Position numbers and translations under genes: made by a program. Shown here one piece after another: positions 27,643 through 35,589 of a DNA stretch of 64,000 nucleotides (the stretch's first letter is position 1; each line of letters opens with the position of its first letter). Source of the stretch: Nocardia kruczakiae NBRC 101016 (GTDB taxonomy: Bacteria; Actinomycetota; Actinomycetes; Mycobacteriales; Mycobacteriaceae); contig NZ_BDBL01000041.1 of assembly GCF_001612965.1 (NCBI RefSeq), positions 22,775-86,774 of the forward strand, written 5' to 3'. The notes under the pieces were generated by a model. It was not told the DNA's origin, made no database searches, and was given only the letters and a program-made list of their open reading frames with translations.

Positions 27643-27684
27643 TCGGGGGACACCCACCCGAACCGGACGAGGAGGAATGCACAC

Positions 27685-28512
27685 GTGAGCGATACCACCG
27701 AAACCACGGGCATCGAAACCACCGGCACCGAAACCACCGGCACCGAAACACCTTTCGTGCGGTACGACCTGCGCGACGGCTTCGCGGTGCTCACGCTGGA
27801 TTCACCACACAATCGGAATGCGTTGTCCTCGAAGCTGGTTCGCGAACTGCTCGACGGACTGCGCAAGGCGGGCGCCGACGAACGGGCCCGCGGGGTGATC
27901 CTGACCCACACCGGCAACACGTTCTGCGCCGGCGCGGACCTCAAGGAAGCGCTCGACGCCGATCCGGCCGCGGCCGCCGACATCCGCACCCGGTGGATGA
28001 TCGATGTGCTGCGCGGCATCGTGGAACTGCACAAACCGGTGCTCGCGCAGATCGACGGCAATGTGCGCGCGGGCGGCATGGGCATCGTCGGCGCCTGCGA
28101 TATCGCGGTCGCCGGGCCGTCGAGCAGTTTCGCGCTCACCGAGGCGCGGTTGGGCCTGGCGCCGTTCATGATCTCTCTCACGCTGCTGCCGCGGCTGACC
28201 TCCCGGGCCGCCGCACGTTACTACCAGACCGGCGAAACCTTCGACGCGGCCGAGGCCGAGCGCATCGGGTTGATCACCGTCGCCGCCGACGACGCCGCCG
28301 CCGAGGTCGCCCGGCTGTGCGGCGAACTGCGCAAGGGGTCCCCGCAGGGCCTGGCCGAAAGTAAGCGGCTGGTGAACGCGTCCCTCGTCGCCGAATTCGA
28401 TCGCACCGCCGATGAGCTGGCCAAACGCTCCGGCAGTTTCTTCGGCACGCCCGAGGTGATCGAGGGGATGACGGCCTTCTTCCAGCGCCGCCCACCCAGC
28501 TGGGCAGAATGA
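27685..28512 (+). CDS. Enoyl-CoA hydratase/isomerase family protein
   Basis: A 275-residue crotonase-fold protein. The GTG at 27685 follows GAGGAGGA. The oxyanion-hole segments FCAGADLKEA and VRAGGMGIVGACD are present. The second glutamate (LTEARLGLAP) is kept, but the first, normally in GGxxE, is Gly in GGMGI, so a plain syn-hydratase mechanism is doubtful. The N-terminal 20 residues are a Thr/Glu/Gly repeat encoded by three 15-bp units. The gene order matches M. tuberculosis echA7. A likely role is hydration, isomerisation or cleavage of the carboxylated branched CoA ester. Confidence 0.86.
   Translation: MSDTTETTGIETTGTETTGTETPFVRYDLRDGFAVLTLDSPHNRNALSSKLVRELLDGLRKAGADERARGVILTHTGNTFCAGADLKEALDADPAAAADIRTRWMIDVLRGIVELHKPVLAQIDGNVRAGGMGIVGACDIAVAGPSSSFALTEARLGLAPFMISLTLLPRLTSRAAARYYQTGETFDAAEAERIGLITVAADDAAAEVARLCGELRKGSPQGLAESKRLVNASLVAEFDRTADELAKRSGSFFGTPEVIEGMTAFFQRRPPSWAE
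27700..27744 (+). repeat. Three 15-bp tandem repeats inside the crotonase 5' end
   Basis: Units start at 27700, 27715 and 27730. The last two are identical (GAAACCACCGGCACC) and the first differs at two positions. Each encodes Glu-Thr-Thr-Gly-Thr/Ile, so repeat number can change without a frameshift. Confidence 0.85.
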
Positions 28513-28519
28513 ACCGATC

Positions 28520-29134
28520 ATGACCGCATCGCACGAACCCAAGCAGGACCGCAGCCGGGCCACCCGTCAGCGATTGCTCGAGGCCACCATCGACTGTCTG
28601 GCCGATATGGGCTGGGCGGCGGCCACTGTCGCGGTGGTCGCCGAACGGGCCGGGGTCTCGCGCGGGGCGGCTCAGCATCATTTCCCCACCCGGGAGGATC
28701 TGATCACCGCCGCCCTCGAGTACATGTTCGACGCCCGGATGGCCCAGTCCAAGGCGGAGGCGGCGGCCGTGACCGGGGTGGCGCAGGGCGTCGGCCGCAC
28801 CGAGGCGGTGGTGGCGCAGCTGGTCGAGTCCTATACGACTCCGCTGTTCAAGGCGGCGCTGCAGGTGTGGACACATGCCGCGGCGGATCCGGTGTTGCGC
28901 GAACGCATCGTGCCCCTCGAGGCGCACTTCGGCCGGGTCTCCCATCGCCTGGCCGTCGAGGCGCTCGGCGTCGACGACTCCGACCCGGTCGCCCATCACC
29001 TGGTGCAGGCCACCCTCGACATGGCCCGCGGCCTGGGGCTGGCCGACGTCCTGACCGACGACTCGGTGCGCCGCAAGCAGATCGTGCACCAGTGGGCGGT
29101 GACCCTGCATATGGGACTGCACACGCCGCACTGA
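28520..29134 (+). CDS. TetR-family regulator of the AtuA operon (predicted)
   Basis: A 204-residue TetR protein. An N-terminal helix-turn-helix (about 20-65) is seen in ATIDCLADMGWAAATVAVVAERAGVSRGAAQHHFPTREDL. The C-terminal half is helical and should bind an acyl-CoA or similar ligand. It lies 7 bp after the crotonase stop and is probably cotranscribed, so autoregulation of the whole operon is likely. The inverted repeat at 19828 is a candidate target. Confidence 0.87.
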   Translation: MTASHEPKQDRSRATRQRLLEATIDCLADMGWAAATVAVVAERAGVSRGAAQHHFPTREDLITAALEYMFDARMAQSKAEAAAVTGVAQGVGRTEAVVAQLVESYTTPLFKAALQVWTHAAADPVLRERIVPLEAHFGRVSHRLAVEALGVDDSDPVAHHLVQATLDMARGLGLADVLTDDSVRRKQIVHQWAVTLHMGLHTPH

Positions 29135-29235
29135 CATCACGCCCGCCGGTGGGAACAGCGCCGATTCGAAGGGCCCTGGGCTGCGCTAGCGTGATCCGGC
29201 ACATTCATCACATATCGAGCGAGGGGAAATCGATC

Positions 29236-29373
29236 ATGGATTCGGGTTCTGCGGCAGCTCTGGAAGGTATCCGGCAGGGATATCTCAACGGCGATCCGGT
29301 GGCGACCGCACTGTTCATCCCACTGTTCTTCATCGCCGGAATCTTCGGCCTCATCCAGGGGCGGCCTTTCTGA
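29236..29373 (+). CDS. Micro-protein with one membrane segment
   Basis: A 45-residue ORF starting at ATG 29236 after GAGCGAGGGG. It reads MDSGSAAALEGIRQGYLNGD, then a hydrophobic stretch ALFIPLFFIAGIFGLIQG and ends RPF. The ribosome site, good spacing and the single amphipathic-plus-membrane layout support expression. No family was recognised. It is just upstream of tRNA-Glu. Confidence 0.55.
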   Translation: MDSGSAAALEGIRQGYLNGDPVATALFIPLFFIAGIFGLIQGRPF

Positions 29374-29431
29374 GACCGCGAATGTGAGCACCCGATTTGG
29401 TGCCGTCGCCCGGGACCGATAAGCTGACCGG

Positions 29432-29448
29432 GCTCCGGTTGCCGGAGC
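29432..29448 (+). other. Short perfect hairpin before tRNA-Glu
   Basis: GCTCCGG-TTG-CCGGAGC (7-bp stem) ends 9 bp before the tRNA. It could terminate the micro-protein transcript or mark the 5' processing region of the tRNA precursor. Confidence 0.4.
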
Positions 29449-29457
29449 GCAGTTCTC

Positions 29458-29530
29458 GGCCCCGTCGTCTAGCGGCCTAGGACGCCGCCCTCTCAAGGCG
29501 GTAGCGCGGGTTCAAATCCCGTCGGGGCTA
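29458..29530 (+). tRNA. tRNA-Glu (CUC)
   Basis: A 73-nt cloverleaf. The acceptor GGCCCCG (29458-29464) pairs with CGGGGCT (29523-29529), the first pair being G-U. The anticodon stem CCGCC/GGCGG encloses loop CTCTCAA, giving anticodon CUC. The T arm GCGGG-TTCAAAT-CCCGT is complete and the discriminator is A. No CCA is encoded. A strong terminator follows. Confidence 0.95.
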
Positions 29531-29537
29531 CAACACA

Positions 29538-29567
29538 CAATGCCCGCCCTCTTCAGGGCGGGCATTG
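29538..29567. terminator. Strong bidirectional hairpin between tRNA-Glu and GT2 gene
   Basis: A perfect 13-bp stem (29538-29550 with 29555-29567) around loop CTTC, 7 bp after the tRNA and 9 bp from the end of the minus-strand glycosyltransferase gene. It is suited to terminate both transcripts. Confidence 0.8.
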
Positions 29568-29576
29568 TCGTTTCGG

Positions 29577-30848
29577 TCACCGCGTTTCCGCCGAGGCCGG
29601 CGCCGTCGCGATGTCCTCGACGCCGCTGCCGGCGACCGCGTTGCGAAAGACCCAGCGCAACCCCACGAATCGGGTCAGCGTCGCCACCAGATTCGCGACC
29701 ACCAGCACCAGCAGTTCCACGTGCACGGACGCGTCCGGCGCCCACCGGTGCAGCGCGAACAGCGAACCACTGGTCAGCAGCCACGCGAAGGCGAAGATCA
29801 GCAAGCCCTGGAAGTGGTGGGAGACCGCGTTGCCCGAACCGCGCACGCCGAAGGTGAAGGCGCGGTTCGCCGCGGTGTTGGCGACCGCGGTGATCAGCAG
29901 GGCGGCGAAGTTCGCGGGTTGGGCGCCGACCACCGACTGCAACATCACGTACAGGAGCATGTACGCCAGCGTGGAGAGCACACCGATGATGCCGAAGCGC
30001 ACCAGCTGGCCCACCATGCCCAGCGGCACCCCGTCCACCAGCGGTTCCCGCCCGATGGCGGCGCGCAGTTCGTTGATCGGCAGGGCGCCGGTGGCCAGGC
30101 CGCGGCCCACCCGCCACACGCCGAGCAGATCCTTGCGGGCGGTGTCGACGATGTCGACGCGGCTGTCCGGATCGTCGATCCAGTCCACCGGCACCTCGTG
30201 GATGCGCAGTCCGGCGCGTTCGGCGATCACCAGCAGTTCGGTGTCGAAGAACCATTCCCCGTCCTGGACCAACGGCAGGATCCGGCGGGCCACATCGGTG
30301 CGCATCGCTTTGAATCCGCACTGGGCGTCGGAGAACCGGGCCTGCAGCGAGGCCCGCAGGATCAGGTTGTAGCAGCGGGAGATGATCTCGCGTTTGGGGC
30401 CGCGCACCACGCGTGAGGATTTCGCCAGCCGGGTACCGATCGCCAGATCGGAATGTCCGGAGACCAGCGGGGCCACCAGCGGCAGCAGGGCGTTGAGATC
30501 GGTGGACAGGTCGACGTCCATATACGCGACGACCTGCGCGTCGGAGGCCTCCCACACCGCGCGCAGCGCGCGCCCGCGGCCCTTGCGGTCGAGGTGGACG
30601 ACCTCGACCTCGGGCAGCTCCGCGGCGAGTTCGTGCGCCACGGCGAGGGTGGAATCGGTGGATGCGTTGTCCGCCACCGTGATTCGGGTCGAGAACGGAA
30701 AACCGTCACGCAGGAACGCGTGCAGCCGGCGGACGCATCCGGCGAGATCGCGCTCCTCGTTGTACACAGGGATCACGACCTCGAGCACCGCTGTGCGCGT
30801 CGAGTCGGGGGTGGTGGCCGCCTGGAACGCCATCGCTGTCTCGGTCAT
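29577..30848 (-). CDS. GT2 glycosyltransferase fused to GtrA-like membrane domain
   Basis: A 423-residue fusion. Residues 22-190 form a dolichyl-phosphate-mannose-synthase-like GT-A domain: VVIPVYNEE at 25, ADNASTDST at 59, DVD at 111-113 as the metal motif, and DAQCGFKAM at 174. Residues 280-400 form a GtrA-type domain with four membrane segments (VRFGIIGVLSTLAYMLLYVML, FAALLITAVANTAANRAF, IFAFAWLLTSGSLFAL, LLVLVVANLVATLTRFV). Such proteins transfer a sugar to a polyprenyl phosphate and may help flip it, supplying cell-wall glycan or glycolipid synthesis. The sugar is not predictable. Confidence 0.9.
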   Translation of the reverse strand: MTETAMAFQAATTPDSTRTAVLEVVIPVYNEERDLAGCVRRLHAFLRDGFPFSTRITVADNASTDSTLAVAHELAAELPEVEVVHLDRKGRGRALRAVWEASDAQVVAYMDVDLSTDLNALLPLVAPLVSGHSDLAIGTRLAKSSRVVRGPKREIISRCYNLILRASLQARFSDAQCGFKAMRTDVARRILPLVQDGEWFFDTELLVIAERAGLRIHEVPVDWIDDPDSRVDIVDTARKDLLGVWRVGRGLATGALPINELRAAIGREPLVDGVPLGMVGQLVRFGIIGVLSTLAYMLLYVMLQSVVGAQPANFAALLITAVANTAANRAFTFGVRGSGNAVSHHFQGLLIFAFAWLLTSGSLFALHRWAPDASVHVELLVLVVANLVATLTRFVGLRWVFRNAVAGSGVEDIATAPASAETR

Positions 30849-30921
30849 GATCCCAATTTCGGGTATCAGCCTTGGGTAGCGCTGCGCCCGACCTGTGAGC
30901 TTCCTGGGAGCGCCCGCCAGG

Positions 30922-31767
30922 TCAGCTTCCGTGCAAGCGCCACAGCGGCGACACCGGTCCGTGCCCGGCGCCGAGATCGTAGGACGCCTCCAGGCAGCGC
31001 GTGGTCCATTCCTTGGCGAAGGCCACCGCCTCGGGCACCGGGTAGCCGTGTGCCAGGGCGCAGGCGGAGGCGGCGGCCAGGGTGTCGCCGCCGCCGTGAT
31101 CGTTGCCGGTCGTGATGCGGGGTGCGGTGAGTTCGTGGAAGCGGTCGCCGTCGAACAGCAGATCGGTGCTGAATTCGGAGGAGCGCAGGTGACCGCCCTT
31201 GACGACGGCCCAGCGCGGGCCGAGTGCGATCAGCGCCTCGGCGGCCTTGCGAGCGCTGCGGTCGTCGGTCACGGCGATGCCGGTGAGCAGCCGCACCTCG
31301 TCCAGATTCGGGGTCACCAGCGTGGCGCGCGGAATGAGAACCGAGCGCAGAGCGTCCAGGGCTTCCGCGTGCAGCAGCGGGTCGCCGTGCATCGAAGCCG
31401 CCACCGGGTCGACTACCAAGGGCACTGTGCCGTCGCGTCCGATACCGACCTCGTCGCAGACCCCGGCCACCGCCTCGATGATCGCGGTCGAGGCCAGCAT
31501 GCCGGTCTTGGCCGCCGTGACCCCGATATCGCCGGTCACCACCCGCACCTGATCGGCGACGGTCTGCGGCGGAATCTCGTGAAAACCGCTGACCCCGACC
31601 GAGTTCTGCACGGTCACCGCGGCCACCGCCACGCAGGCATGGACGCCGAGCAGTGCCATGGTGCGCGAATCGGCCTGAATTCCGGCCCCACCCCCGGAGT
31701 CGGTTCCGGCGATCGTCAGCACCCGGACCGGCGTAGTACCCGGTTCCGGCAGCGGCAGCAGTTTCAC
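30922..31767 (-). CDS. thiD: Hydroxymethylpyrimidine/phosphomethylpyrimidine kinase
   Basis: A 281-residue ribokinase-fold ThiD making HMP-pyrophosphate for thiamine. Seen are TIAGTDSGGGAGIQAD, AVTVQNSVGV, KTGMLAS, VVDPVAASMHGD, TPNLDEVRLLTG and WAVVKGGHL. The anion-hole segment is NDHGGGDTLAAA, where many ThiD proteins have HGTGCT, so Cys is replaced by Asp, giving the GGGD form of other ribokinase-family members. thiC is 4.6 kb away rather than adjacent. Confidence 0.93.
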   Translation of the reverse strand: MKLLPLPEPGTTPVRVLTIAGTDSGGGAGIQADSRTMALLGVHACVAVAAVTVQNSVGVSGFHEIPPQTVADQVRVVTGDIGVTAAKTGMLASTAIIEAVAGVCDEVGIGRDGTVPLVVDPVAASMHGDPLLHAEALDALRSVLIPRATLVTPNLDEVRLLTGIAVTDDRSARKAAEALIALGPRWAVVKGGHLRSSEFSTDLLFDGDRFHELTAPRITTGNDHGGGDTLAAASACALAHGYPVPEAVAFAKEWTTRCLEASYDLGAGHGPVSPLWRLHGS

Positions 31768-31914
31768 GAGACAGACCCTACGACGCGCCGGCCCGCGACC
31801 GCAGCATGGTCATCCACGCGGACGTGCCGATCGCGCATTCCGCCGATGCGGGAGGCCGGGCGCGTACGGTCGAGCCAACAGGGTCATTCGAATCCTGCCG
31901 AACAAAGGACCCTC

Positions 31915-32052
31915 ATGTCCGATAAATCTCCGCGCAGCACCATGTCCAAGAAGTCCGGCAAGTCGCTGAAGGAGAAGCGAGCGGAGAAGAAGGCCAAGGA
32001 CGTCACCCCCTCGGGTGTCGAGACCACAGTCCAGGGGAAGAAGCAGCGATAG
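31915..32052 (+). CDS. Small highly basic protein
   Basis: A 45-residue, Lys-rich protein (MSDKSPRSTMSKKSGKSLKE, then KRAEKKAKD). The ATG is preceded by AAAGGAC. Short Lys/Ser proteins with this start are common in actinomycetes and annotated only as hypothetical. The charge suggests nucleic-acid or ribosome contact, but that is inference. Confidence 0.7.
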   Translation: MSDKSPRSTMSKKSGKSLKEKRAEKKAKDVTPSGVETTVQGKKQR

Positions 32053-32096
32053 GGCGCCCCGGCTGAGCAGTCGGTGACTGCTCAGCCGCCGGGGAT

Positions 32097-33230
32097 TCAC
32101 CGGACCCGGGCGAAGAACGTCCGGATGTCGCCGACCAGCACCTCCGGCGCCTCGTGCGCGGCGTAGTGTCCGGCCGCATCGTTGGGTCCGCCGGTCACCG
32201 ATCCCACGTCGTAGGAATTCCAGCTGACGATGTTCTGGTGGTCGCGCTCGGCGAACCGGCGGATCGAGCGGAAATCCCCGGCGAACATGGCGAGCGCGGT
32301 CGGGGTGGTGGTCGGCCCGGACGGACGCTCGGTGGCGTGGGCATTCTCGTAGTAGAACCGGATCGAGGAGGCCGCGGTGCCGGTGAGCCAGTACAGCGCG
32401 ATATTGCCGATCACGAATTCCGGATCGAGACTTTCGCCGAAAAGCTGTGCGTTCCAGCCCAGCAGCCCGAGCGGAGAGTCGCTCAACGCGTAGGCCAGCG
32501 TCTGCGGCTGCTGGCTGCACAGAATGTTGAACGCCATCTTGTTGTCCTGGAACCACTGCAGGTGCGCGAGCGCCCCCAGATCCTCTTCGGACAGTCCGTC
32601 GAATTCGGCCGGGTCGCCGGAGGGGAAGGAGAACAACTGCGTCACGTGGACGCCCACCACGCGATCGCCGGCCAGCCGGCCGATCTCCGGGGAGATCATC
32701 GACCCACCGTCGTTGCCGATCGCGCCGAAGCGCTCGTAACCGAGCCGATCCATCAGCTCCACCCAGGCGCGCGCGGTGCGCTGGGTGCCCCAGCCGGTGC
32801 TGCGGGTCGGGCCGGAGAAGCCGAAGCCCGGCAGCGACGGCAGGACCACGTGGAAGGCCGGATGGTCGGGGGATTCCGGTTCGGTCAGCGCCTCGATCAC
32901 GTCCAGGTACTCCAGCACCGATCCGGGCCAGCCGTGGGTGAGGATGACCGGCAACGCATCCGGCCGCGACGAGCGGACGTGCAGGAAGTGAATATCCTCG
33001 CCGTCGATCTCCGTGCGGAACTGCGGATGCGCATTCAGTCGCGCTTCCGTTGCGCGCCAATCGAAGTCGTTCAACCAGTATTTCGCCAGCGTGCGCACCC
33101 GATCGCCCGGAACACCGTAGGCGTCGCCGACGCCGGGCAGCTCGTCCGGCCACAGCGCCCGCCGCAGCCGATCGGCGAGGTCGTCGAGGCGGTCCTGCGG
33201 GATGTCGACGTGGAACGGGCGGATGGTCAT
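32097..33230 (-). CDS. Epoxide hydrolase (alpha/beta hydrolase with EHN domain)
   Basis: A 377-residue protein. The N-terminal 108 residues (MTIRPFHVDIPQDRLDDLAD...) are the EHN domain of microsomal-type epoxide hydrolases, followed by an alpha/beta hydrolase core. The oxyanion motif HGWPGS is at 99-104, the predicted nucleophile Asp174 is in GAIGNDGGS, and PSLPGFGFSGP is at 131-141. The ATG at 33230 is preceded by AAAGGAGA. A longer reading from 33290 crosses the operator and is rejected. It is divergent from a TetR gene with twin operators between them, so it is probably inducible. The substrate is unknown. Confidence 0.88.
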   Translation of the reverse strand: MTIRPFHVDIPQDRLDDLADRLRRALWPDELPGVGDAYGVPGDRVRTLAKYWLNDFDWRATEARLNAHPQFRTEIDGEDIHFLHVRSSRPDALPVILTHGWPGSVLEYLDVIEALTEPESPDHPAFHVVLPSLPGFGFSGPTRSTGWGTQRTARAWVELMDRLGYERFGAIGNDGGSMISPEIGRLAGDRVVGVHVTQLFSFPSGDPAEFDGLSEEDLGALAHLQWFQDNKMAFNILCSQQPQTLAYALSDSPLGLLGWNAQLFGESLDPEFVIGNIALYWLTGTAASSIRFYYENAHATERPSGPTTTPTALAMFAGDFRSIRRFAERDHQNIVSWNSYDVGSVTGGPNDAAGHYAAHEAPEVLVGDIRTFFARVR

Positions 33231-33246
33231 GATCGTCTCCTTTTGG

Positions 33247-33296
33247 AACGGAATGTTTCGTTCTGTTGGAACCGTATCAGAACGGATCATTCCGTT
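33247..33296. promoter_or_regulatory. Twin TetR operators between epoxide hydrolase and regulator
   Basis: Two 16-bp inverted repeats of the same design lie 34 bp apart: AACGGA-ATGT-TTCGTT at 33247-33262 (one mismatch between arms) and AACGGA-TCAT-TCCGTT at 33281-33296 (perfect). They occupy the 87-bp divergent promoter and are best explained as binding sites of the adjacent TetR protein. Confidence 0.75.
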
Positions 33297-33317
33297 TCAA
33301 GTGCTAGGCTGAAAACC

Positions 33318-33965
33318 ATGCCGAAACCAACCGACGCCCCAGCTCGCCAGGCGCTTCCCGGTCGCAAGGCGCAGGCCGCGCGCAACGACGGGATCATCCT
33401 CGATGCCGCTCGCGCGGTTTTCCTCGCCGATGCGACCGCCCCGATCTCGGCCGTCGCAGAACGTGCCGGAGTGGGGATCAGCGCGCTGTACCGCCGCTAT
33501 CCGAGTAAGGAGGCGTTGCTGCGCACCCTCTGCTATCAGGGGCTGTGCCGCTACAACGCCGAGGCCGAGGCCGCGCTGGAGTCGGTGGCCGACGCCGACG
33601 TGCTCGCCGAATTCCTGCGCCGGGTGGTCGACGCCGATGTGCATTCGCTGACCGTGCGACTGGCCGGCACCTTCACCCCGGACGAATCGTTCGCCCCTCA
33701 GGTGCGTCGTTCCGCGGAGCTGAACGAGGAAATACTGCGCCGGGCACAGGTTTCCGGCGCCGTCCGCGACGGGGTGACGATCGCCGATCTCAGCCTGGTT
33801 CTGGAGGCCTGCGCCGCGATCATCCTCCCCGACGCCACTCGAACCGCGCAGTTGCGCCACCGCATACTCGCTCTGCTGCTCGACGGACTGCGCACCCCCG
33901 GCGAACTCCCCGGCCCCGCACCGCAACCCGATGATTTCGTCGCCCGCTGGGCACCCCGGAAGTAG
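33318..33965 (+). CDS. TetR-family regulator of the epoxide hydrolase
   Basis: A 215-residue TetR protein with a helix-turn-helix near residues 24-70 (ILDAARAVFLADATAPISAV, AERAGVGISALYRRYPSKEAL). The C-terminal half (EFLRRVVDADVHSLTVRLAG...) is of the SbtR/TetR_C type. The ATG at 33318 has no clear ribosome site. The transcript may be very short-leadered. It is divergent from the epoxide hydrolase and likely represses both through the twin repeats. Confidence 0.88.
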   Translation: MPKPTDAPARQALPGRKAQAARNDGIILDAARAVFLADATAPISAVAERAGVGISALYRRYPSKEALLRTLCYQGLCRYNAEAEAALESVADADVLAEFLRRVVDADVHSLTVRLAGTFTPDESFAPQVRRSAELNEEILRRAQVSGAVRDGVTIADLSLVLEACAAIILPDATRTAQLRHRILALLLDGLRTPGELPGPAPQPDDFVARWAPRK

Positions 33966-34014
33966 CGGCGACACCACGGCGGGTGCCGATAGAGGGCCTG
34001 CGTAGCCGCCGGGA

Positions 34015-35502
34015 TCACCGGTCGGCCGAAGCGGGGCCGACCCAGGCGGTGAGTGCCGTGTTCAGTCCCTCGGTAGTGGAATCGCTTGCGGCCCAAGCGA
34101 TATACCCATCCGGTCGGATGAGGGTGTAGGTGGGCGCCGGAACCGGGCCGAATCCGGGAATGATCCATTCGGTGGCCGGATCCGTTGCGCACACGATGTC
34201 CACCCGGTCCTTCCGCTCGCTGATATCGGGGATCTCGGCCGCATTGCGCACCAGCAGAATCGGACGTCCCGAACGCATCAGCTCGTGCACGCGGGTGGGC
34301 CCGTCGGCGGTTGCGATATCGGCATCCGGCACGCGCCGGCCGCACAGCGGATGCTGGTCCCCGCAGTCGTAGCGGATGTCCAGCGCGGTGATCATGAGCC
34401 CGAGGCGGTGGCGCACCTCGTCGATGTCGAAAAGGTCGGACATGCTGTCGCGCAACGCGTCCACGTGCGCACCGGGCCGTGACAGCGCCGTCTGAGCGCG
34501 CGTGTTCCGCAGTACGCGCGCCGCGATCGGATGGCGTTCGGATTCGTAGGTGTCCAGCAGTGCGTCGGAAGCGTTGCCGCGCAACACGGCCGCGATCTTC
34601 CAGCCCAGATTGACCGCATCCTGCAGCCCCAGATTCTGGCCCTGGCCACCGGCCGGGAAATGGATGTGCGCGGCGTCGCCCGCCAGGAACACCCGGCCCA
34701 CGCGGTAGCGGTCGGCCTGCCGGGCGGCATCGCCGTAGTGGGTGACCCACCGCGGGCTGTGCATGCCGAAATCGGTGCCCGCGAGGTCGGTGAACGCGCT
34801 GCGGAATTCGTCGAAGGTCACTGCGCTGCCGCGCTCGCGCACCCGGTCGTGGCACTGGGCGATCAACCGGTACCACCCGGGCTCGAACTGGATCACCGAA
34901 TAGTCGCCGGTCGCACCGCGGGCGCCGAAGAACAGCTCGGCGGGGGGAGCGGCGAGTTCGACGTCGGCGATCATGCCCGTCACCGTCGCGTCCGTGCCGT
35001 CGAAGCCGATGCCCGCGAGCTTGCGCACCGAACTGCGCCCGCCGTCGCAGCCGACCAGGTAGGCCGCGCGGATCCGGCGCGGACGGCTCCCGCCGACTTC
35101 GACCTCCACCCCGGAATCGTCCTGGCGGAATCCGGTGACGGGCGAATCCCAGTGCACGGGCGCGCCGGCCGCCGTCGCGTGGCGGTCCAATTCGCGTTCG
35201 ATCACCGACTGCAACACCGCGAGGGTGTACGGGAAGCGGGTGTGGAAATCTCCGAAGTCGAGCGGGAGTCCGCCGAAGTGGCCGCGCGGCAGTGTGCGCC
35301 CCTGTCGCAGGAGGTCGTCGAGCAGGCCGCGCTGGTCGAGGATCTCCATGGTGCGCGCGTGGATACCTCCGGCGCGGGATTCACCGGTGCGCGCCGGCAG
35401 CGCGTCGAGTACCTCCACCGCGACGCCGGCCAGTCGCAATTCGTACGCCAGCATCAGCCCGGTAGGCCCGCCACCTGCGACGACTACATCCGTTGTGTGC
35501 AC
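34015..35502 (-). CDS. Class A FAD-dependent aromatic monooxygenase
   Basis: A 495-residue flavin hydroxylase. It has the Rossmann GxGxxG at 10-15 (GGGPTG), the DG motif GCDGGRSSVR (151-160) and the GD motif VFLAGDAAHIHFPAGGQGQN (271-290), plus a C-terminal thioredoxin-like domain (about 390-495). This is the PhyH/MhpA/rifampicin-monooxygenase (Rox) type. Such enzymes hydroxylate phenolic or naphthoquinone compounds, and nocardial Rox inactivates rifampicin. The divergent TetR gene and TTAAC operators recall a drug-inducible detoxification pair. The exact substrate cannot be told from sequence. Confidence 0.87.
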   Translation of the reverse strand: MHTTDVVVAGGGPTGLMLAYELRLAGVAVEVLDALPARTGESRAGGIHARTMEILDQRGLLDDLLRQGRTLPRGHFGGLPLDFGDFHTRFPYTLAVLQSVIERELDRHATAAGAPVHWDSPVTGFRQDDSGVEVEVGGSRPRRIRAAYLVGCDGGRSSVRKLAGIGFDGTDATVTGMIADVELAAPPAELFFGARGATGDYSVIQFEPGWYRLIAQCHDRVRERGSAVTFDEFRSAFTDLAGTDFGMHSPRWVTHYGDAARQADRYRVGRVFLAGDAAHIHFPAGGQGQNLGLQDAVNLGWKIAAVLRGNASDALLDTYESERHPIAARVLRNTRAQTALSRPGAHVDALRDSMSDLFDIDEVRHRLGLMITALDIRYDCGDQHPLCGRRVPDADIATADGPTRVHELMRSGRPILLVRNAAEIPDISERKDRVDIVCATDPATEWIIPGFGPVPAPTYTLIRPDGYIAWAASDSTTEGLNTALTAWVGPASADR

Positions 35503-35512
35503 GACCCGCTCC

Positions 35513-35544
35513 TTAACGTTGTTAAATCCTTAACGCCGTTAAGG
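35513..35544. promoter_or_regulatory. TetR operators between monooxygenase and regulator
   Basis: CCTTAACGCCGTTAAGG (35528-35544) is a perfect 17-bp palindrome and TTAAC-GTT-GTTAA (35513-35525) is a second, smaller one. A further GTTAAG half-site follows near 35567. They fill the 87-bp divergent gap and probably bind the adjacent TetR protein. Confidence 0.8.
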
Positions 35545-35589
35545 ACACCAGAACATTGTTAAGCTGTCAAGCAATCGACTGGAGGTGCG

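Noticed and set aside
33231..33290. A 20-residue N-terminal extension of the epoxide hydrolase
   Set aside because: It would read through the operator and promoter, and AAAGGAGA directly precedes the ATG at 33230.
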